A stretch of DNA of 64,000 nt, taken from Trichobilharzia regenti. Lineage: Eukaryota > Platyhelminthes > Trematoda > Strigeidida > Schistosomatidae. The stretch is taken from contig OX235262.1 of NCBI GenBank assembly GCA_944472135.2, positions 65,038,887-65,102,886 on the forward strand, in the 5' to 3' direction. Positions 46,913 through 60,119 of this stretch are shown one piece after another. Made by a program: the position numbers and the translations under genes. The stretch's first letter is position 1; each line of letters begins with the position of its first letter. The notes below the pieces were generated by a model, which saw only the letters and a list, made by a program, of their open reading frames with translations, did no database searches and was not told the DNA's origin.

Positions 46913-49900
46913 ATGCAGTTGTTTGGACGGAAGAAAGACCCAAAGGCTCAGATAAATCAAATGGTTTCTGTGTTAAGAAGAGAAAAATATCCACTTGAAA
47001 GAGACATTCAAACTCATCTAAGACAGCAGAAGCAAATGGAGGTGGCTATAAGGAAATGTGCGAAACAATCAGATATGGCTTCCGCTAAAATATTCGCTAG
47101 AGAATATGCTGCCTCGAAAAAGGCTGTTGCCCGTTTATATACTGCATTATCTCAAATCGACAGTGTGTCCATGGAGTTGCGTCACCTTGTTGCTATGAGT
47201 AAGCTGACCGCAGGTATACAGAAAAGTACTGCTGTGATGACTGCCATGTCGTCATTAGTAAAGGTAAGTGTGAGGAATTGAGTAGGCTTCATTTTATGGC
47301 TTACTTTGGCATTTTTAACTACTGCATAGTTCTTAATACAGTGTTCAGAAGCCTGCTACTTAGTACTAATTCAGAAAGCTTACCTTTAGTTTGATCTTTA
47401 GACATTTCTTCAAACAGTTCAACAATGGTTGCAGTTGCATGTGTGCTTGAAACCGAATTTTTGAGATCATAGGTTACAAGAGTTCGGACTATATGCATTT
47501 CTTTTGAAGAATGATTTGTTATATTTTTACTGAATCTCTTTTATTCTATTGAAATATGTATAAAATCCTCTTTGTGTTTAGTTTCTTGCCTATCTCAGTG
47601 TTATTGATTAAAGACTGTTACAGAATGTATTTACATATACACTTGTCATTGTCATTCACTGCTTGCGTTATGAGTGGATCATAACACGTCGACGGTACGT
47701 CTCCAGTTCACTCAATTCCTTGCTCGATAACTGCCTTCAAACTTCAGTTCTTACTCCACATGATTTTCTACCTGTCAACTTAGATTGTCTTATTTATGGT
47801 TTCCCATTCGGGTTCCACTTGGGAGCCTGCTGCATGATGTCCCTCGGAAGTTTCCTCAGCTCGTGTTGTCTGTCTGCACATTTTATGCATATTGATTGGG
47901 TCATAGGATCTCAACCGGTTCACTTTCAAAGTTTCGCTCTCCTTATCCCTTCTGTCTGACTATATGATCTTCAGTATCAAGTGAAAGCATCTTTTAATAA
48001 AAGTCTGCAGCCTGTTAGAAATGCATTAGGTGACGCATATGCAGACAGTTTTGACACTAGTTTGAAAATTTAGATCTTGTGTCTTCTACTGATCGCTGTA
48101 GATTTCCACGCTGGTTTCAAGGTAATGACTGTATGCCATGCTTTTCTTATATTGACTGGCCGTGACATCATCCGTGCCTCCTTTAGTTAAAACGATTATG
48201 CCTATTTAAGGTTGATGGTGATTTTTGTCGTTAGCATGGTATTTTTATCTTCTCTATGTTCAACTGAATTATTGCCTTCTCTGCCTCTTCAGCCAACTTG
48301 TTGGTTTTCACGTGTAAATTTTCTATTTTGCGTGATACCAGAGATAAGTTTGAATGCTTTACGGCCTTTTCATCGGTCCACCGTTTATTTGCCTTTTCAG
48401 TCCCCACAATCTGCCACATTACCCAGCCCACTAAAGTTGGGAATAACTGTCTTGTCTAACCCAGCTTCTTTTCAGAGGATTGTCGGAGTTTTCAGTAGTC
48501 AGTTACTTGACATACACCTGTTGAATAAGGTTTGTAATCCTTTGTGGCACTGAACCGAGCAGTGTTGAAACACTTTTCAAATTACCTCATAGTCAACACC
48601 GTTAATTTGAAGTAAAGAGTTAGCTACCATGCGTAATGTTGCAACTTGATTCGCGCATAAATTGTTGATCCTAAATCCAGCCTGTTCCTAGCGGAGTTTC
48701 CATTCAGGGTGTCGACTTTTTCTCTCCAGCATTATGTATTTTTTTTAATAATTTGCTTGGAGTGGATAGCAGCATGGTCCTACGCTCGTTTTTGTGTGGA
48801 CTTTTCTGGATTTACTTCCCGGCTGATGCGCTCCTGTAACCTCGCCTGGTTTTCAAAGCATTCTTTGCACAAAGGTACCTTTCCGTCCTTCCAAGTGCGT
48901 TGACGTCTCTGGGTTGGTTTTTAGTCATGCCGGGCGTGGGGATTCCATCTTGTCCTTATGTTTTTCCAGCTTTTAGTAACTTCATTCTCTTATGTATATA
49001 TATATATATATTTCCAAAATTGATTTTTGCATCTGTAATAAATATTGGGGTTTTTCAGTTAGTAGCAATAATTACACTGATTTTAAGTAGCACCATCAGA
49101 GACTGATACATTGTAGACTAAACTGTCTTTCCATATATCTTGCTTCTATCGTTCTCATTTGTAGAGTTCCTTGTGTTGACGTTATTTTGGAGCTGATCTG
49201 TTGTGTTTTTCATGACTTCTAATATTAATCCATAAAACGTGATAAATTACATACCCTCTCCCCTCATAAAAATAAATGAATATGAAAAGGATTGTATTTA
49301 CATAACGACTTGACTTGCGTTTTAAGTCAGCTTACATTGATGACATTAGTTATTTGTACATAAGTTTGTGCTTAGGTAGGAAATATAACAACTGCGCTTC
49401 TGCAGTACGTGGAACTACTTGTTATACGCAATACCACTAGATACTGCAGGAAATACACCTGGCGTCTGTTATTGAATATCGTGAATTAGAACTTGAATTA
49501 CAAACTACTCAGAATGCCTTTTATTTTATCCCTGAAGTCTTATGATGAGACTCTTAACGATCGCCAATAAGCAAATCTGAGTGTGATCATTGCGTTGCGA
49601 TTTCAAATCTCTCTGGCTAATATCTGACTTCACCAATTGTAAATTCTGACTGGCACTCAAAACGTCCGAAGGTAAATGTCCTGGTCATACTGCTCTGAAT
49701 CATTTTAAAGCACTGATGACCTCTGGCTGTCTTATTTGAGTCTTATTCGAAATCTCAGCACGAATACAGGGGGCTCGCTTCGCATTTGCCAGTTTACGCC
49801 GACTCTGGCGTAGACGAGATGTTCGACTATCGACCAAAGGGCGGGTGTACTGCTCATCAGTCCGCTCCGTCCTCCTTTATGGTTGTGAGACCTGGCCACT

Positions 49901-51482
49901 GAGATTGGAAGACATCAAAAGACTAGCTGTCTTTGATCATAGGTGCCTGCGCTCTATTTCCCGTGTAAAGTGGCATAATAAGGTGAGCAACATTGAGGTT
50001 AGACGTCGAGTTCTAGGTAAGGAGGGGAACTCAATCGACGAAGTTGTGAAGTTACAAAGACTGAGATGGTTAGGACATGTGTTACGTATGCCAAGCCATC
50101 GCCTTCCTCGACGAGCAATGTTAGCGGATATAGGGTCAGGCTGGAAAAAAGCTAGCGGTGGTCAAACAAAAACTTGGCACCAGTCAATGAAATCCACAAC
50201 AGTTAGTCTAAGCCACGTAGAAAGGTGTAGATATCCAGGCTGGGGTCCTCGGGACGGTAAAAATCTATGGTTGGAAACAATTGTCCTTTGTCTCACACAT
50301 CTGCTCATTGTTTCGATTATGCTTTTCTTGTACTTTCTTCTCTTGCTTCGCGTGCAACACGGAGTGTGGCGACTTGAACTTCCGCACATTTGTGCAAAGT
50401 CCTATGTCGAAAACAGACAGACAGACAGATTTGAGTCAATCTAGGTACACCAGTGGTGATCCTGGGATCGAACGAGCGAAAAAAGTGTCCGGTGTTTACA
50501 TTACTTTGGTCTAGCCACCAAACCCGTTGAACCGTTGCAGGTTCAACTCTCACTGCTTTCGTAACGAGTGTGAAACATATAGCCTGGTACATGGAAAATC
50601 TGTTCTAGGCAACTGATCACTACTAAAGCACAAACTTGGTGTATTATAGGCACCAAAAATGTGCCACACGAAATCCCATAGTTTGTGCGAGGATAGGGTT
50701 TCTGCCCGGATGACCAGACCGAAATAGGTCCAAACCTTTGGTTTGAATTCTGATCCACAAGGCAGGGAAACTGTGTCCCCATGGTTTCCGGTGATCGAAA
50801 CAGCTTCATACGCCATTCGGTCCGTGAGGAATCCGGAGCCCACGTGCACCATAGGTTTAAAATCAGAGTTTTCCAGCTCCCCTAGGTAGGTCAGGATATT
50901 CACCAATCCGATTATAATTGTCAGATGTCCCGGGTAACTGAGTTCTAACTTCTTTTACGGGCATTTATTATTCAATATGGTTCTGTAAATACAATTTCTT
51001 TTTGCGTGCCTTTTTCACATGTTAACTTGAATTTACTTACTTTTGTAGAGAACGAGGCAAACTATAATTGGTATGTATATCCCATTGAATTCATTTGCGA
51101 ATGCTTCCTGCACTAATTTAATCAAGACAATAATGTTTTCGAACTATGTTTTCTTTTAATTCTGTCCTAGTTACCTGAGATTCAAGCTACAATGCAGAAT
51201 TTGAGTAAGGAAATGATGAAAGCTGGGATAATGGAAGAAATGCTAGACGATACTATGGAATCATCATTAGGTCATCACGAAGAAATGGATGAATTAGCCG
51301 CTGCTGAAGTTGATAAAATTATATGGGATATAACAGCTGGACAGTTAGGTGAAGCACCTGAACCTGCTGATCATTCGTTGTCAATTTCTGTACCTCAGAG
51401 TGTTCTACCAGCATCTAATTTGCTAGATAAAGATGAAACTGATTTGGAAATGGATGCACGACTTGCTGCGCTTCGAAGTTAA
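46913..51482 (+). CDS. CHMP3: CHMP3/VPS24, ESCRT-III subunit
   Basis: CHMP3 (Vps24) caps and bundles CHMP4 filaments with CHMP2 during endosomal sorting, cytokinesis and other membrane scission. There are two exons, 46913-47263 and 51171-51482, joined in phase 0 (donor AAG/GTAAGT, acceptor TCTGTCCTAG). They give 220 residues (human 222). The N terminus MQLFGRKKDPK is the basic amphipathic start. Landmarks are VLRREKYPLERDIQ, KSTAVMTAMSSLVKLPEIQA, LSKEMMKAGIMEEMLDDTME and VDKIIWDITAGQLGEAP. The C terminus LEMDARLAALRS is a MIM1 motif for the VPS4 MIT domain. I chose the ATG at 46913 over the in-frame one 26 codons upstream because CHMP3 begins with M-x-L-F-G. ATTAAA near 51607 may be the polyadenylation signal. 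The 3.9 kb intron holds an RTE-2 and an RTE-1 fragment. Confidence 0.96.
47700..48440 (-). mobile_element. RTE-2 fragment in CHMP3 intron
   Basis: The minus strand follows the 8.66-9.3 kb copy in order: KANKRWTDEKAVKHSN-like, KIENLHVKTNKLAEEAEKAI, then the TTGAAACCAGCGTGGAAATC region and GTTCGAGTGGAACCC-like tail near 47815. It is frameshifted and antisense to CHMP3. Confidence 0.65.
49743..50428 (+). mobile_element. RTE-1 copy, 5'-truncated, in CHMP3 intron
   Basis: It is flanked by ATTTGAGTC at 49734-49742 and 50429-50437. The plus strand encodes VRSVLLYGCETWPLRLEDIK, ISRVKWHNKVSNIEVRRRVL, MPSHRLPRRAMLADIGSGWK and PGWGPRDGKNLWLETI, then a 3' UTR ending GTCGAAAACAGACAGACAGA. It is nearly identical to the C-terminal part of the full-length copy at 52.3 kb. 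Confidence 0.9.
50440..50935. repeat. GC-richer repeat with tRNA-like box B, CHMP3 intron
   Basis: GCAGGTTCAACTCTC near 50538 resembles a box B, and GCCTGGTACATGGAAAATCT also occurs in diverged form at 57180-57290. A 118-codon minus frame (50550-50906) has no recognised family and probably reflects composition. Confidence 0.4.
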
Positions 51483-52035
51483 CATTCTTTTTTCTTTTCT
51501 TATCACCATATGGGCTTTCTGGCTATAGCTATACACGAACTTTATTTTATTGCATATTGTACAGGAAATAAGTTTTAAATGGCATAAACTGTATCTGTCA
51601 CAGCTTATTAAAGCGTATGATAACATAATCCACTTAATTGATCAAAATTTAAAAACAGATGCATGTTTTCGAAAAAACGAACAAACAGGATCCTTGTTTT
51701 TGTCATCTAAAATTTGATGAAAGGAAATTTTTAAAAATTAACTTGGAGTTTTGTTTGTTTTACAAACCGCTAATATTAGTATACTTATAAGACTACGTTC
51801 ACTTTCTTTCATAATATTATTATGTCCATATTATCATTTACATGGTTTACTTAATTAAAGATGTGTTCATGCTAAAATTCATCCCCTATCAAAGTGTTTC
51901 ATTTTAAATGAGTCTCTTAATTCACTTATGTTGTATATAGCATGCACAATACTAAAGGTTTAAAATCAAGTTTTATTGATTTCTGGATATAGGTGATTCT
52001 GTTGGGTGATCAGAATTTCCATTGAGATATTTTTC
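51483..52035. other. CHMP3 3' UTR and downstream flank
   Basis: AT-rich sequence with ATTAAA near 51607. No gene or repeat is recognised. Confidence 0.4.
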
Positions 52036-52039
52036 GGTT

Positions 52040-52317
52040 AAGATAAAAAAAGAGAAGGGATGTCTTTAAAAACAGCACACAAACGCTGAGGAGAGAACGG
52101 TTGAGCGACGTCATGTGTAAGGCAGATCCTCAAGTGGAACCCAAATAGGAAGCCACGATTTGTGCGTCCGAAGATAATGTGATAGAGATTGCCTGAGAAA
52201 AACATAAAAGCTTCGGGGGTAATTATTGGAGCCATCTATAAAGGCAACAAAGAGCGAGATAAAATGGAGGTGTGGTGTTGAAGGCCTGTGCTTCACTCGG
52301 AACCCAAGGAAATAATC
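52040..52317 (+). mobile_element. RTE-2 3' end, host of the RTE-1 insertion
   Basis: The plus strand ends with GTTGAAGGCCTGTGCTTCAC, TCGGAACCCAAGGAAATAAT, the same tail as at 12.1 and 37.2 kb. The last 12 bases are the target duplicated by the RTE-1 element. Confidence 0.65.
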
Positions 52318-55300
52318 TGTCTGTCTGTTTTCGACATAGAACTTTGCACAAATGTGCGGAAGTTCAAGTCGCCACATTCCGTGTAGCACGCGAAGCAAGA
52401 GAAGAAAGTACAAGAAAAGCATAATAGAAACAGTGAGCAGAGGTGTGAGACAAAGGAGTAATAAAGAAATACAAAACAGTTTCATTGGAGATCATAAGTC
52501 ACAGGGAGTGGATGCATCTGCGCCACTGAGAACGATTTTGAGCCATGTCACCAATTGTTTCCAACCATAGATTTTTACCGTCCCGAGGACCCCAGCCTGG
52601 AAGTCTACACCTTCCTACGTGGCTTAGACCAACTGTTGTGGATTTCATTGACTGATGCCAAGTTTTTGTTTGACCGCCGCTAGCTTTTTTCCAGCCTGAC
52701 CCTATATCCGCTAACATTGCTCGTCGAGGGAGGCGATGGCTTGGCATACGTAACACATGTCCTAACCATCTCAGTCTTTGTAGCTTCACGACTTCGTCGA
52801 TTGATTTCCCCTGTTTACCTAGAACTCTACGCCTAACCTCCATGTTGCTCACCTTATTATGCCACTTTACACGGGAAATAGAACGCAGGCACCTATGATC
52901 AAAGACAGCTAGTCTTTTCATGTCTTCCACTCTCAGTGGCCAGGTCTCACAACCATAAAGGAGGACGGAGCGGACTGATGAGCAGTACACCCGCCCTTTG
53001 GTCGATAGTCGAACATCTCGTCTACGCCAGAGTCGGCGTAAACTAACAAATGCGAAACGAGCCCCTTGTATTCGTGCTGAGATTTCGTCAGAGATCAGCC
53101 CGTTGGGGCTGATGGTACTTCCCAAATAAGTGAAGCGGTCAACGTGCTCTACCACTTCACTTCCTATTTTTAAACTAGGCGTCGATGTAGTCCAGTCCTG
53201 TAACATCATCTTGCATTTGGCGGGAGCGAATCGCATGCCAAACATTCGTAGATTGCGGCTCAAGGTGTTTAGAAGACTCTGCATTTCGTCAGCGTCTTCG
53301 CCTAGAAGGACTATATCGTCTGCATATTCCAAGTCAACGAGATTATTCCCCGGTAGCAAGTCAATCCCTGAGTCGCTGAAGTCACCTAGGGTTAAGTCCA
53401 TTAACACATCTATGATGAAGTTGAATAGAAAAGGAGATAATGGGCATCCTTGACGGACACCACTGGTCGTCATCAGTTCAGATGACAGCTCGCCGTAAGC
53501 CCTCACCTGGCTGTATGAGTACGAGTAGAGTGCCTTAATCAGTGCAATATATTTTCTTGGAATTCCCTTTACAGCCAAGCATCTCCAGAGAACTTCCCGA
53601 TCGACAGAGTCGAATGCTGCCTTTAGGTCAAGAAATATAATGACTGTTGGACGCCGGTAGGAATGCCTATGTTCTAGAATCTGTCGGAGGGTGAAGATAT
53701 GATCAATACACCCTCTTCCTGGTCTAAAGCCTGCCTGGCTCTCTCGTGTTTGTGCTTCCCGAGCACCACTCAGTCTACGCATGATTATTGAGCCTAAGAC
53801 TTTAGATACTATATTAGTCAAGCTAATCCCTCTGTGATTATCACAGGAAGACTTGTCTCCCTTCTTGTATATGGGGATAATCAGTGACTTACACCAACCC
53901 GATGGGACTTCTTCTGATTCCCAGACGCTGCCTAGTACCTCAGTTAATCCGGACAGTAAGCTGTCTCCACCGTACTTAAATACCTCTGGAGTCATTCCAT
54001 CAGGTCCCGCTGCTTTGCCTAGTTTCAGATTGGTGACAGCTTTAGTAACCTCAGTTAGTGACGGAGGACCTGTGTCTATATCCCATTCAGGGAGGTGTTG
54101 GATGCTCGGAAGGTTGAGCGTGGCTGTGGGCAAATTAAACTGCTCCTCATAATGCTCTTTCCAACGATCCAGTCGTCTATCCTGGAGCTAATTATAGTGC
54201 CATTTTTTTCCGAGATTGTCTCACTAATGATTTGTCTTCTCCCACCCGTTTCCCTGATGAGTCCAAAGAGTTGCCTGGTGTTGCCTATCCTCAAAGCTTT
54301 CTCCATCTCTTTGGCTTTTGTCGCCCACCACTGTTCACGGTCCTTGCGGAGACTTTTCGTAAGTTTCCTCTTGTGCAGCTTTCGCTCCTCATTGAATTCG
54401 GAGCTCGCCGGAATAAGTCTTCTAGCATCTATCAGTTCGGATGAGGCGGTGGAGATCCAGTGGTTTTTACTCACCTTTGGGTTTACCTTATTCACAGCTT
54501 TTACAGCTGTATCTATGGCTGCCTGGATATTTTTCCAAGCTTCTTCAGGGTGAGCACAGCTGTCGAACACAGATATGTGTTTAGCTAGTTCTTCCTGAAA
54601 TACGGATTTAGTTTCCTGATCGAGCTGGGGACGTGATGGTTTTACCGCCAGCTGTTTCCTACGTCCGTTCAGTCGTAAGCACACCCGAGCGCGGACCAGT
54701 GCATGGTCGGTATCTACGCACGTGTTCCAGAAGGAGCGACAATCTCCTACCGACCCACGCCAACGATAGCTTATTGCTATGTGGTCTATTTGTGTCCAGC
54801 GTTGGTTTGATGAAGGGGGTCTCCAAGTCAAACAGTGTCTCTCCTTGTGTTTAAAGTTAGTGCTTACAAGAAACAAATGATTATCAGAGCAGAACTGTAG
54901 GAGACGGTCACCGTTGTCGGTTCGCTGGCACGGAGCTCCATAGGTGCCACCGACATCCTTCTCAGATTGACACAATTTCCCTACTTGAGCGTTAAAGTCA
55001 CCAGCTAGAACGACTATGTCTGAGCGTTTAGCCTTTCCACCAAACTAGACAGCTTTTGGTAGAACTCATCCTTCGTTTCATCTGAACTGCAGTCAGTGGG
55101 GGCGTAGGCGGAGATTACGAAAAGGCATCGGCGAGTAGTGCAGTCCTTCCTCCTTCTTACTGATCCGTTCAGGCGGACAGCACACATTCGGCTATCTACC
55201 GGGATCCAGTCAAGCAATGTCTTTTCTGCCCTAGTACTCAAAGCTATCCCTACGCCAGCTAATCCTCGTGAACTAGCTGTGGCATCTCCTGACACCCTCA

Positions 55301-56086
55301 AGGTGAATTTTGCAGATTCAACCTGTTGGCCAGGTGGGGTTAGGTGAATAACCACACTTGGGTCTTGTATGCGTGTTTCTGAAACACAGCATACATCAAT
55401 GGCTCGTGATGCCAGGGTCTTGGCTAGTGATGCTTGTTGTCCTATTTGGCAAAGTGTCCTAACATTAAGAGCTCCTATATGAAATTGGTGGCGCGGCTTT
55501 AAGAGGCTGTCGGTGGTGGTTTTTTGGCTTCCATCGTTTTTAGTGGACGCAGAGTGGAGAGGAAGTGGAGAGCTATCAAGTCGAGGAGTTGCATCAGTGG
55601 AAGGAAGGCAAGATGATAGAGATGAAGATGAAGACAAAGATGAGTGAGTAATAGAGAGGTTTCGTGTGCATTTCGGATTGTGAGGGCGATTGTTACTTCC
55701 CGGCTGCCCACACCGTGGAAGTTGGTTGCGTGACCGCAGAGCCCAGGGGACAACTGCTTGAGGCCGGTCACACGCGGCCTGTTTTTGTTCGTTCTTTTTT
55801 GTTTGGTGTGTCTCAGTAGCAGATTTATCACTCCCGCCCTGTGACACGGCAGCAGGAAGCGCGGTCGTTGTTAATCCGGGCCACGGCCGATCCGGCATGA
55901 AATTTTGTAATTTTGTATTGGACATGATGTTGGATTGGGTAGCTGCTTTTTGTTTAACCGCTATCCAAACAACCTGCCTGGCATGGTAGAACCTCAAGAG
56001 ACATAAGTCTCAGCCAGTATAGCTTGATTAGGTCATTGCGGTGTTCAAGCCCGACCACCACGTCAAGGTAGCAGCTTTCGGTCGGG
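52318..56086 (-). mobile_element. RTE-1 non-LTR retrotransposon, essentially full length (3.77 kb)
   Basis: CAAGGAAATAAT flanks it on both sides (52306-52317 and 56087-56098). It reads 5' to 3' on the minus strand. Three frames (55997-55014, 54975-54076, 54133-52499) make one protein broken by two apparent single-base shifts near 55015 and 54165. The endonuclease shows IGALNVRTL, SETRIQD, SAYAPTD, AGDFNAQ and DTDHALV. The RT shows GKAAGPDGMTPEVFKYGG, HRGISLTNIVSKVLGSIIMR, FLDLKAAFDSVDRE, SGVRQGCPLSPFLFN and the catalytic YADD. The C terminus is RLRWLGHVLRMPSHRLPRR. No RNase H is seen. The 3' end is an (ACAG)n run, typical of RTE-class elements. The intact ends and few breaks show a recent insertion. 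Confidence 0.93.
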
Positions 56087-56309
56087 CAAGGAAATAATAG
56101 TACCTACAAAGTTTATGACTGTTTTAAGCTATTTCATTAAGGGTCTGCAGCATTAAATCTTTTAGTCATGAGGTCACCAGTCAAGCAGACTATATTGCTA
56201 AGAACGGTAGTCAGTAACTTCACTATATGTTGCCATATTTTGGTTTGAACACCCCTTAACTCTTTTTCATCCATGTTCTAATTTAGCCTAAGCCGCTTAC
56301 TGAGGAAGT

Positions 56310-57330
56310 CAGTGTCTCGTGGAACTGTAGCTCATTGATCTAGACGCTGAATTTCCAACTAGTGCGTCGCGGGTTCGGACCTCACTCCATCAACTGGGGT
56401 TTGGGCAGTCAGGTAGTATCGTTAGTCCTCACACAATAGGTGCTGCTCACTGCTAACTGTTTGGAGTAGCAATTAGTTTTTAGCTAACATTTCATTCATT
56501 CAGTGACTCGTTTTACTTAATAGGTGTTATTCTAGTCACTGAAGTTTCACCATGCATAGTCTCAACTTTATTTACTGCGTCCTACTTAAGAAGCTGAACT
56601 ATTTAACCAATGACTATAAATACGTAATATTGTCAAACTTACGGCCAGCGAGTGTCTCTCCTTTTTAGTATAACTACTCTGCTTCTGTACTGTTGTTAAA
56701 TATAGCATTTCGTACTGATCTGTCTATGTAAGCTGGTTAAGTCAAAATTATCTATGAGTTTTTGAAAGAAAAGATATTAAATGCGTTAAACCACTAGAAT
56801 CAATTTTTTCAATGAGTTTCAAAACTTATTGATTGATTGTATACCATGACAACGTGAGTTGCGTAATCACCCATTTTTATTTCGAGGCTTATTTTTTATT
56901 CCACAGTTACTATGCTTGTGTTCTCTTGTCAATATGATACTCTTATTTTTCGTATGCTTTCATACGAAAGTCATCTGTAGAGTAGTAAAGTCATGCATGT
57001 ATTAGCGACGAGTTGTGAGTATTACTAGAACCTACAAAGTTTGCTTCAAACAGCTGGTTATTTGGCATTTTGCTTTCCACAGTGTAACGAACTCAACTTA
57101 AAATAACTCAATAAGTCATCATAATTGAGAATATTTATGTCTAATTAACTGAGAAACTTGAATTGCTTCAATCTACGGTTCACAGGTCCGAGTCCCGGTG
57201 TACTTATTTCAGCCTGGAAACTGGCTAGCCTTAACATGATAAATATGGCCTAGAACATGAGGAATTTGTTCCGGGTAGTTGAGCTTTGATAAACGAACTC
57301 TAAAAACTGTGTAGATATTGCTTTCTGAAT
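56310..57330 (+). repeat. Two tRNA-like SINE scraps in unassigned sequence
   Basis: 56330-56400 has TAGCTCATTGATCTAGACGC and GCGGGTTCGGACCTC (box A/B-like). 57185-57205 has CACAGGTCCGAGTCCCGGTG. Between and around them I see no gene. Confidence 0.4.
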
Positions 57331-57689
57331 GTTGAATCATAAAGTCATTAATAGTGCTTGTGTTCTGTATTATTTGATATTCTTTTCAAGTTCTTCCGAA
57401 TATATACTTAGGCGCTTACTGTGGTTGTCTCTGATGTATAGGCATATCTAGCAAGTCTCACCTTCGTAAAGTTAGAAATGTGTATTCAGAGATATATGCA
57501 GATTTTACATACTGTGTAATATACAGATACTGTTCTATTCTCTTATTCGTCCATGCCAAAAGAAACTCGGCACTATTTTAACTGCTAGGTAGCAGCATTA
57601 GAAAAGAATGTTATGAATTGTGACAAGCAGTTTCTGTGTAGCGAAATAATCTCCCTGTACTCTCCTCACTTCTCTTTTCTTTCTTTCTA

Positions 57690-58780
57690 CATGACTTACC
57701 ATCTTCAAATGACACTAATTTTGTTAAATATGCTGACGACCTGACTGTATCTTTGCATGTCAAAGCGACTGCTCCAAAATAAATGGCTTCTTATCAGAAA
57801 TCAGCCAGTGGTCCAAGGAAAACGGTCTAACCTTAAATCCCCCTAAATGCCAAACAGTCAATTTCACCTTTAGGGATAAATCTGACCTAAACAAACTGTT
57901 TAGCACTCACGAGGTCTGCAACATAGATGGCACTGAAATAGAAACCAAGTCAGAAATTAAATACCTAGGCGTCATTCTATCTGCTGATCTTTCTTGGTCG
58001 TCTCATATCTTGATGATTTCTAAGAAAATATTCCGTCTTACCTTCTACACCAAGAAGTTAAGACATTCTGGTATAACCCAACCCTTGCTCCTACAATTCG
58101 TTAACTCTCGCATTCTGCCTATTATTCTCTATTGTTCCCCCTTAGTTTTTCCAGGGCCACTGAAGAAAGACTATACCTTATTACGCAGGGTGTTGAAGGC
58201 TGTCAATAGGGTAAGCATAGTGCCACTTAACCAGCTTGTTAATATCTTGGTTGATGGGCACTTGGACTCATGTGAAAAATGGTCTAAATCCATTTTATCT
58301 AACTCACACCACCCTCTTCATTCACATCTCTCCCCTTGTATCTCATCAGGCAGGCAAAACCGGAAGCCTATATAGAAAACTGTATGCTCGCACTAGTAAG
58401 TACAAAAACTCAACCATACCCTACTTAGCTCATGTTCTGTGCGATATAGAAAGCATTAGGCGTGAAACTTATAACTTAATAAATAGTCAGTAGAACGACT
58501 GGATCTCGTCTTTCCAATTCATGTCGTTTGTAGGTACAACGTTTTCTTTCTTTCTTTTCCTTTCCTCTCTCTCTTTTTTCTGTTATGTGCTGCTTTTTTT
58601 CGTTTCCTCCTTACTAACTCTATTAAAACATTCTTCGTTCTCTCACACTCTGTATATCTCGACCCTTTTGTTACCACTTACACCAGTAAATATCCTAGCA
58701 TCTACTTTTCTAACACCAAACACTGTTCAATTTTGGCTTGCTACCGATATGCCAATATGTTGTTGTCAAAACTAACTGAG
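57690..58780 (+). mobile_element. Non-LTR retrotransposon fragment (RT C-terminal half)
   Basis: The plus strand reads FVKYADDLTVSLHV (about 57723), QWSKENGLTLNPPKCQTVNF, EIKYLGVILSADLSWSSHI, then frame 58010-58375 (FYTKKLRHSGITQPLLLQF, RILPIILYCSPLVF) and, after a shift, 58390-58493. The catalytic YADD is intact but the frame is broken at least twice. It belongs to the CR1/Jockey-like group, differing from the 43.6 kb element; subfamily unknown. T/C-rich 3' UTR follows. Confidence 0.7.
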
Positions 58781-59084
58781 ATTACCCATAATCTATGTAG
58801 AATTTTATTTATTGTTGATGTACTAACTGGATCCAATACTGTAGTAAAATGCTGAGAATTCCATTCTGTATCACAAGTACTATTTTGGATTAAAGCAAAT
58901 TATTATATTATTATTTGTTAAAGGAAGTTATCTCAAATACATTCTGAAATGTGTAGTCCTAATAAAAATAATCTTTTCGAGTGAATTCATTTTCAAAGAT
59001 ACTTTCTTTTTCTACACATTGTAAGCGTTGGTATTTGAGGGATTATTTATGAAACCGTGGTGGTAATCCTAAGTAAGAAATTTG

Positions 59085-59295
59085 GTTGTTAGTTGACAAT
59101 GGAATCTAGGATGTCCATTTCGTCCTACTTGAGACTCGTCAACTGGATGTGCTTGCATTCGCAGTGAGTGATGGTGTTCCCATTGAGACTCTAACTGTGT
59201 AGTCATTGTTTCAAATGCTAAAGCATATCAACAGAGTCTGAGCATTTCGGTTCATATATAATCAATTAACTGGAAACGCAAAATTAACTCAAAAG
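59085..59295 (-). repeat. SINE-A copy, hammerhead mutated
   Basis: Minus strand: at 59101-59149 the core reads TTGACGA (C3 to T) with stem II GTCTCAAGTAGGAC and GAAA kept. The tRNA-like half is eroded and the distal body is present to about 59290. Confidence 0.65.
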
Positions 59296-59299
59296 TAAG

Positions 59300-60115
59300 T
59301 AAGATTATTCTGATTTCAGGAATGGGTTAAAATAAAAACCTGGATGGTAGAAATTTTAAGTGGGGACTTGTAATAAAATTTGATCTGAGCCTGACTGATA
59401 TTGCGGACTGTGGGATATTCGCGTCCATTTTGTTCAAATGTACACCAATAATTGATATCAAGTTACAAACTGCTAATGCTTTCAGAATATACAGAAAGTG
59501 AGACCGTTAATTCTGGGTTTACAAATTTCATTATAGTAGACAATTAAGTTGATCCATTATACATTTCACTTTCATATACTGTAAGGTATTGATTGATACA
59601 ACAAAGGAACTACTAACCTGGTAACCAGTGGAGCATATAAGGAATCTACTGTTCATTGTTTAATAAAAAATGATAAAAGTAATTGCCAATCACTCATACC
59701 ATCCGGGAGTATTAATCAGCAGAACTGGAGTAATCTGAGTACCAGACAATTGGTTTTCAGCCTCGTGACTATGTACTCATCACTGGTCTACATCGTTTGA
59801 TTCGACTCACAGAGTGGAATTTTGCATAAAGATGGTAGCTTTACCTGCTTTTATTCCTAGAGTTGAGTGTACCATCCCTACTTTGTAATATGAACACGTT
59901 AGTTATCAAAAGAACATACGTTTCTCACTTACAAATCGGATTGATTATTTTTTACTCACTAACTTCAGTCGATCTTTAGCTAAATTTGGCCTAGTCAATG
60001 AGACACTATTTTTACCACTACTCAGACATCGAATACCCAAAAGGAATAAAGTTAGTAATTTTAAAATGTTTATAATAACGATCGCATCTATTCATGACCT
60101 GTATGTACATTTGTA
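59300..60115. other. Unassigned AT-rich sequence
   Basis: No exon, RNA gene or repeat that I recognise. Confidence 0.3.
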
Positions 60116-60119
60116 CATT

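Noticed and set aside
50550..50906. 118-codon minus-strand frame in the CHMP3 intron
   Set aside because: It has no recognised domain, no splice sites, and lies in a repeat with a tRNA-like box. Probably a chance frame in GC-richer sequence.
55138..55347. Plus-strand frames inside 52.3-56.1 kb
   Set aside because: They are complements of the well-supported minus-strand endonuclease-RT frames.
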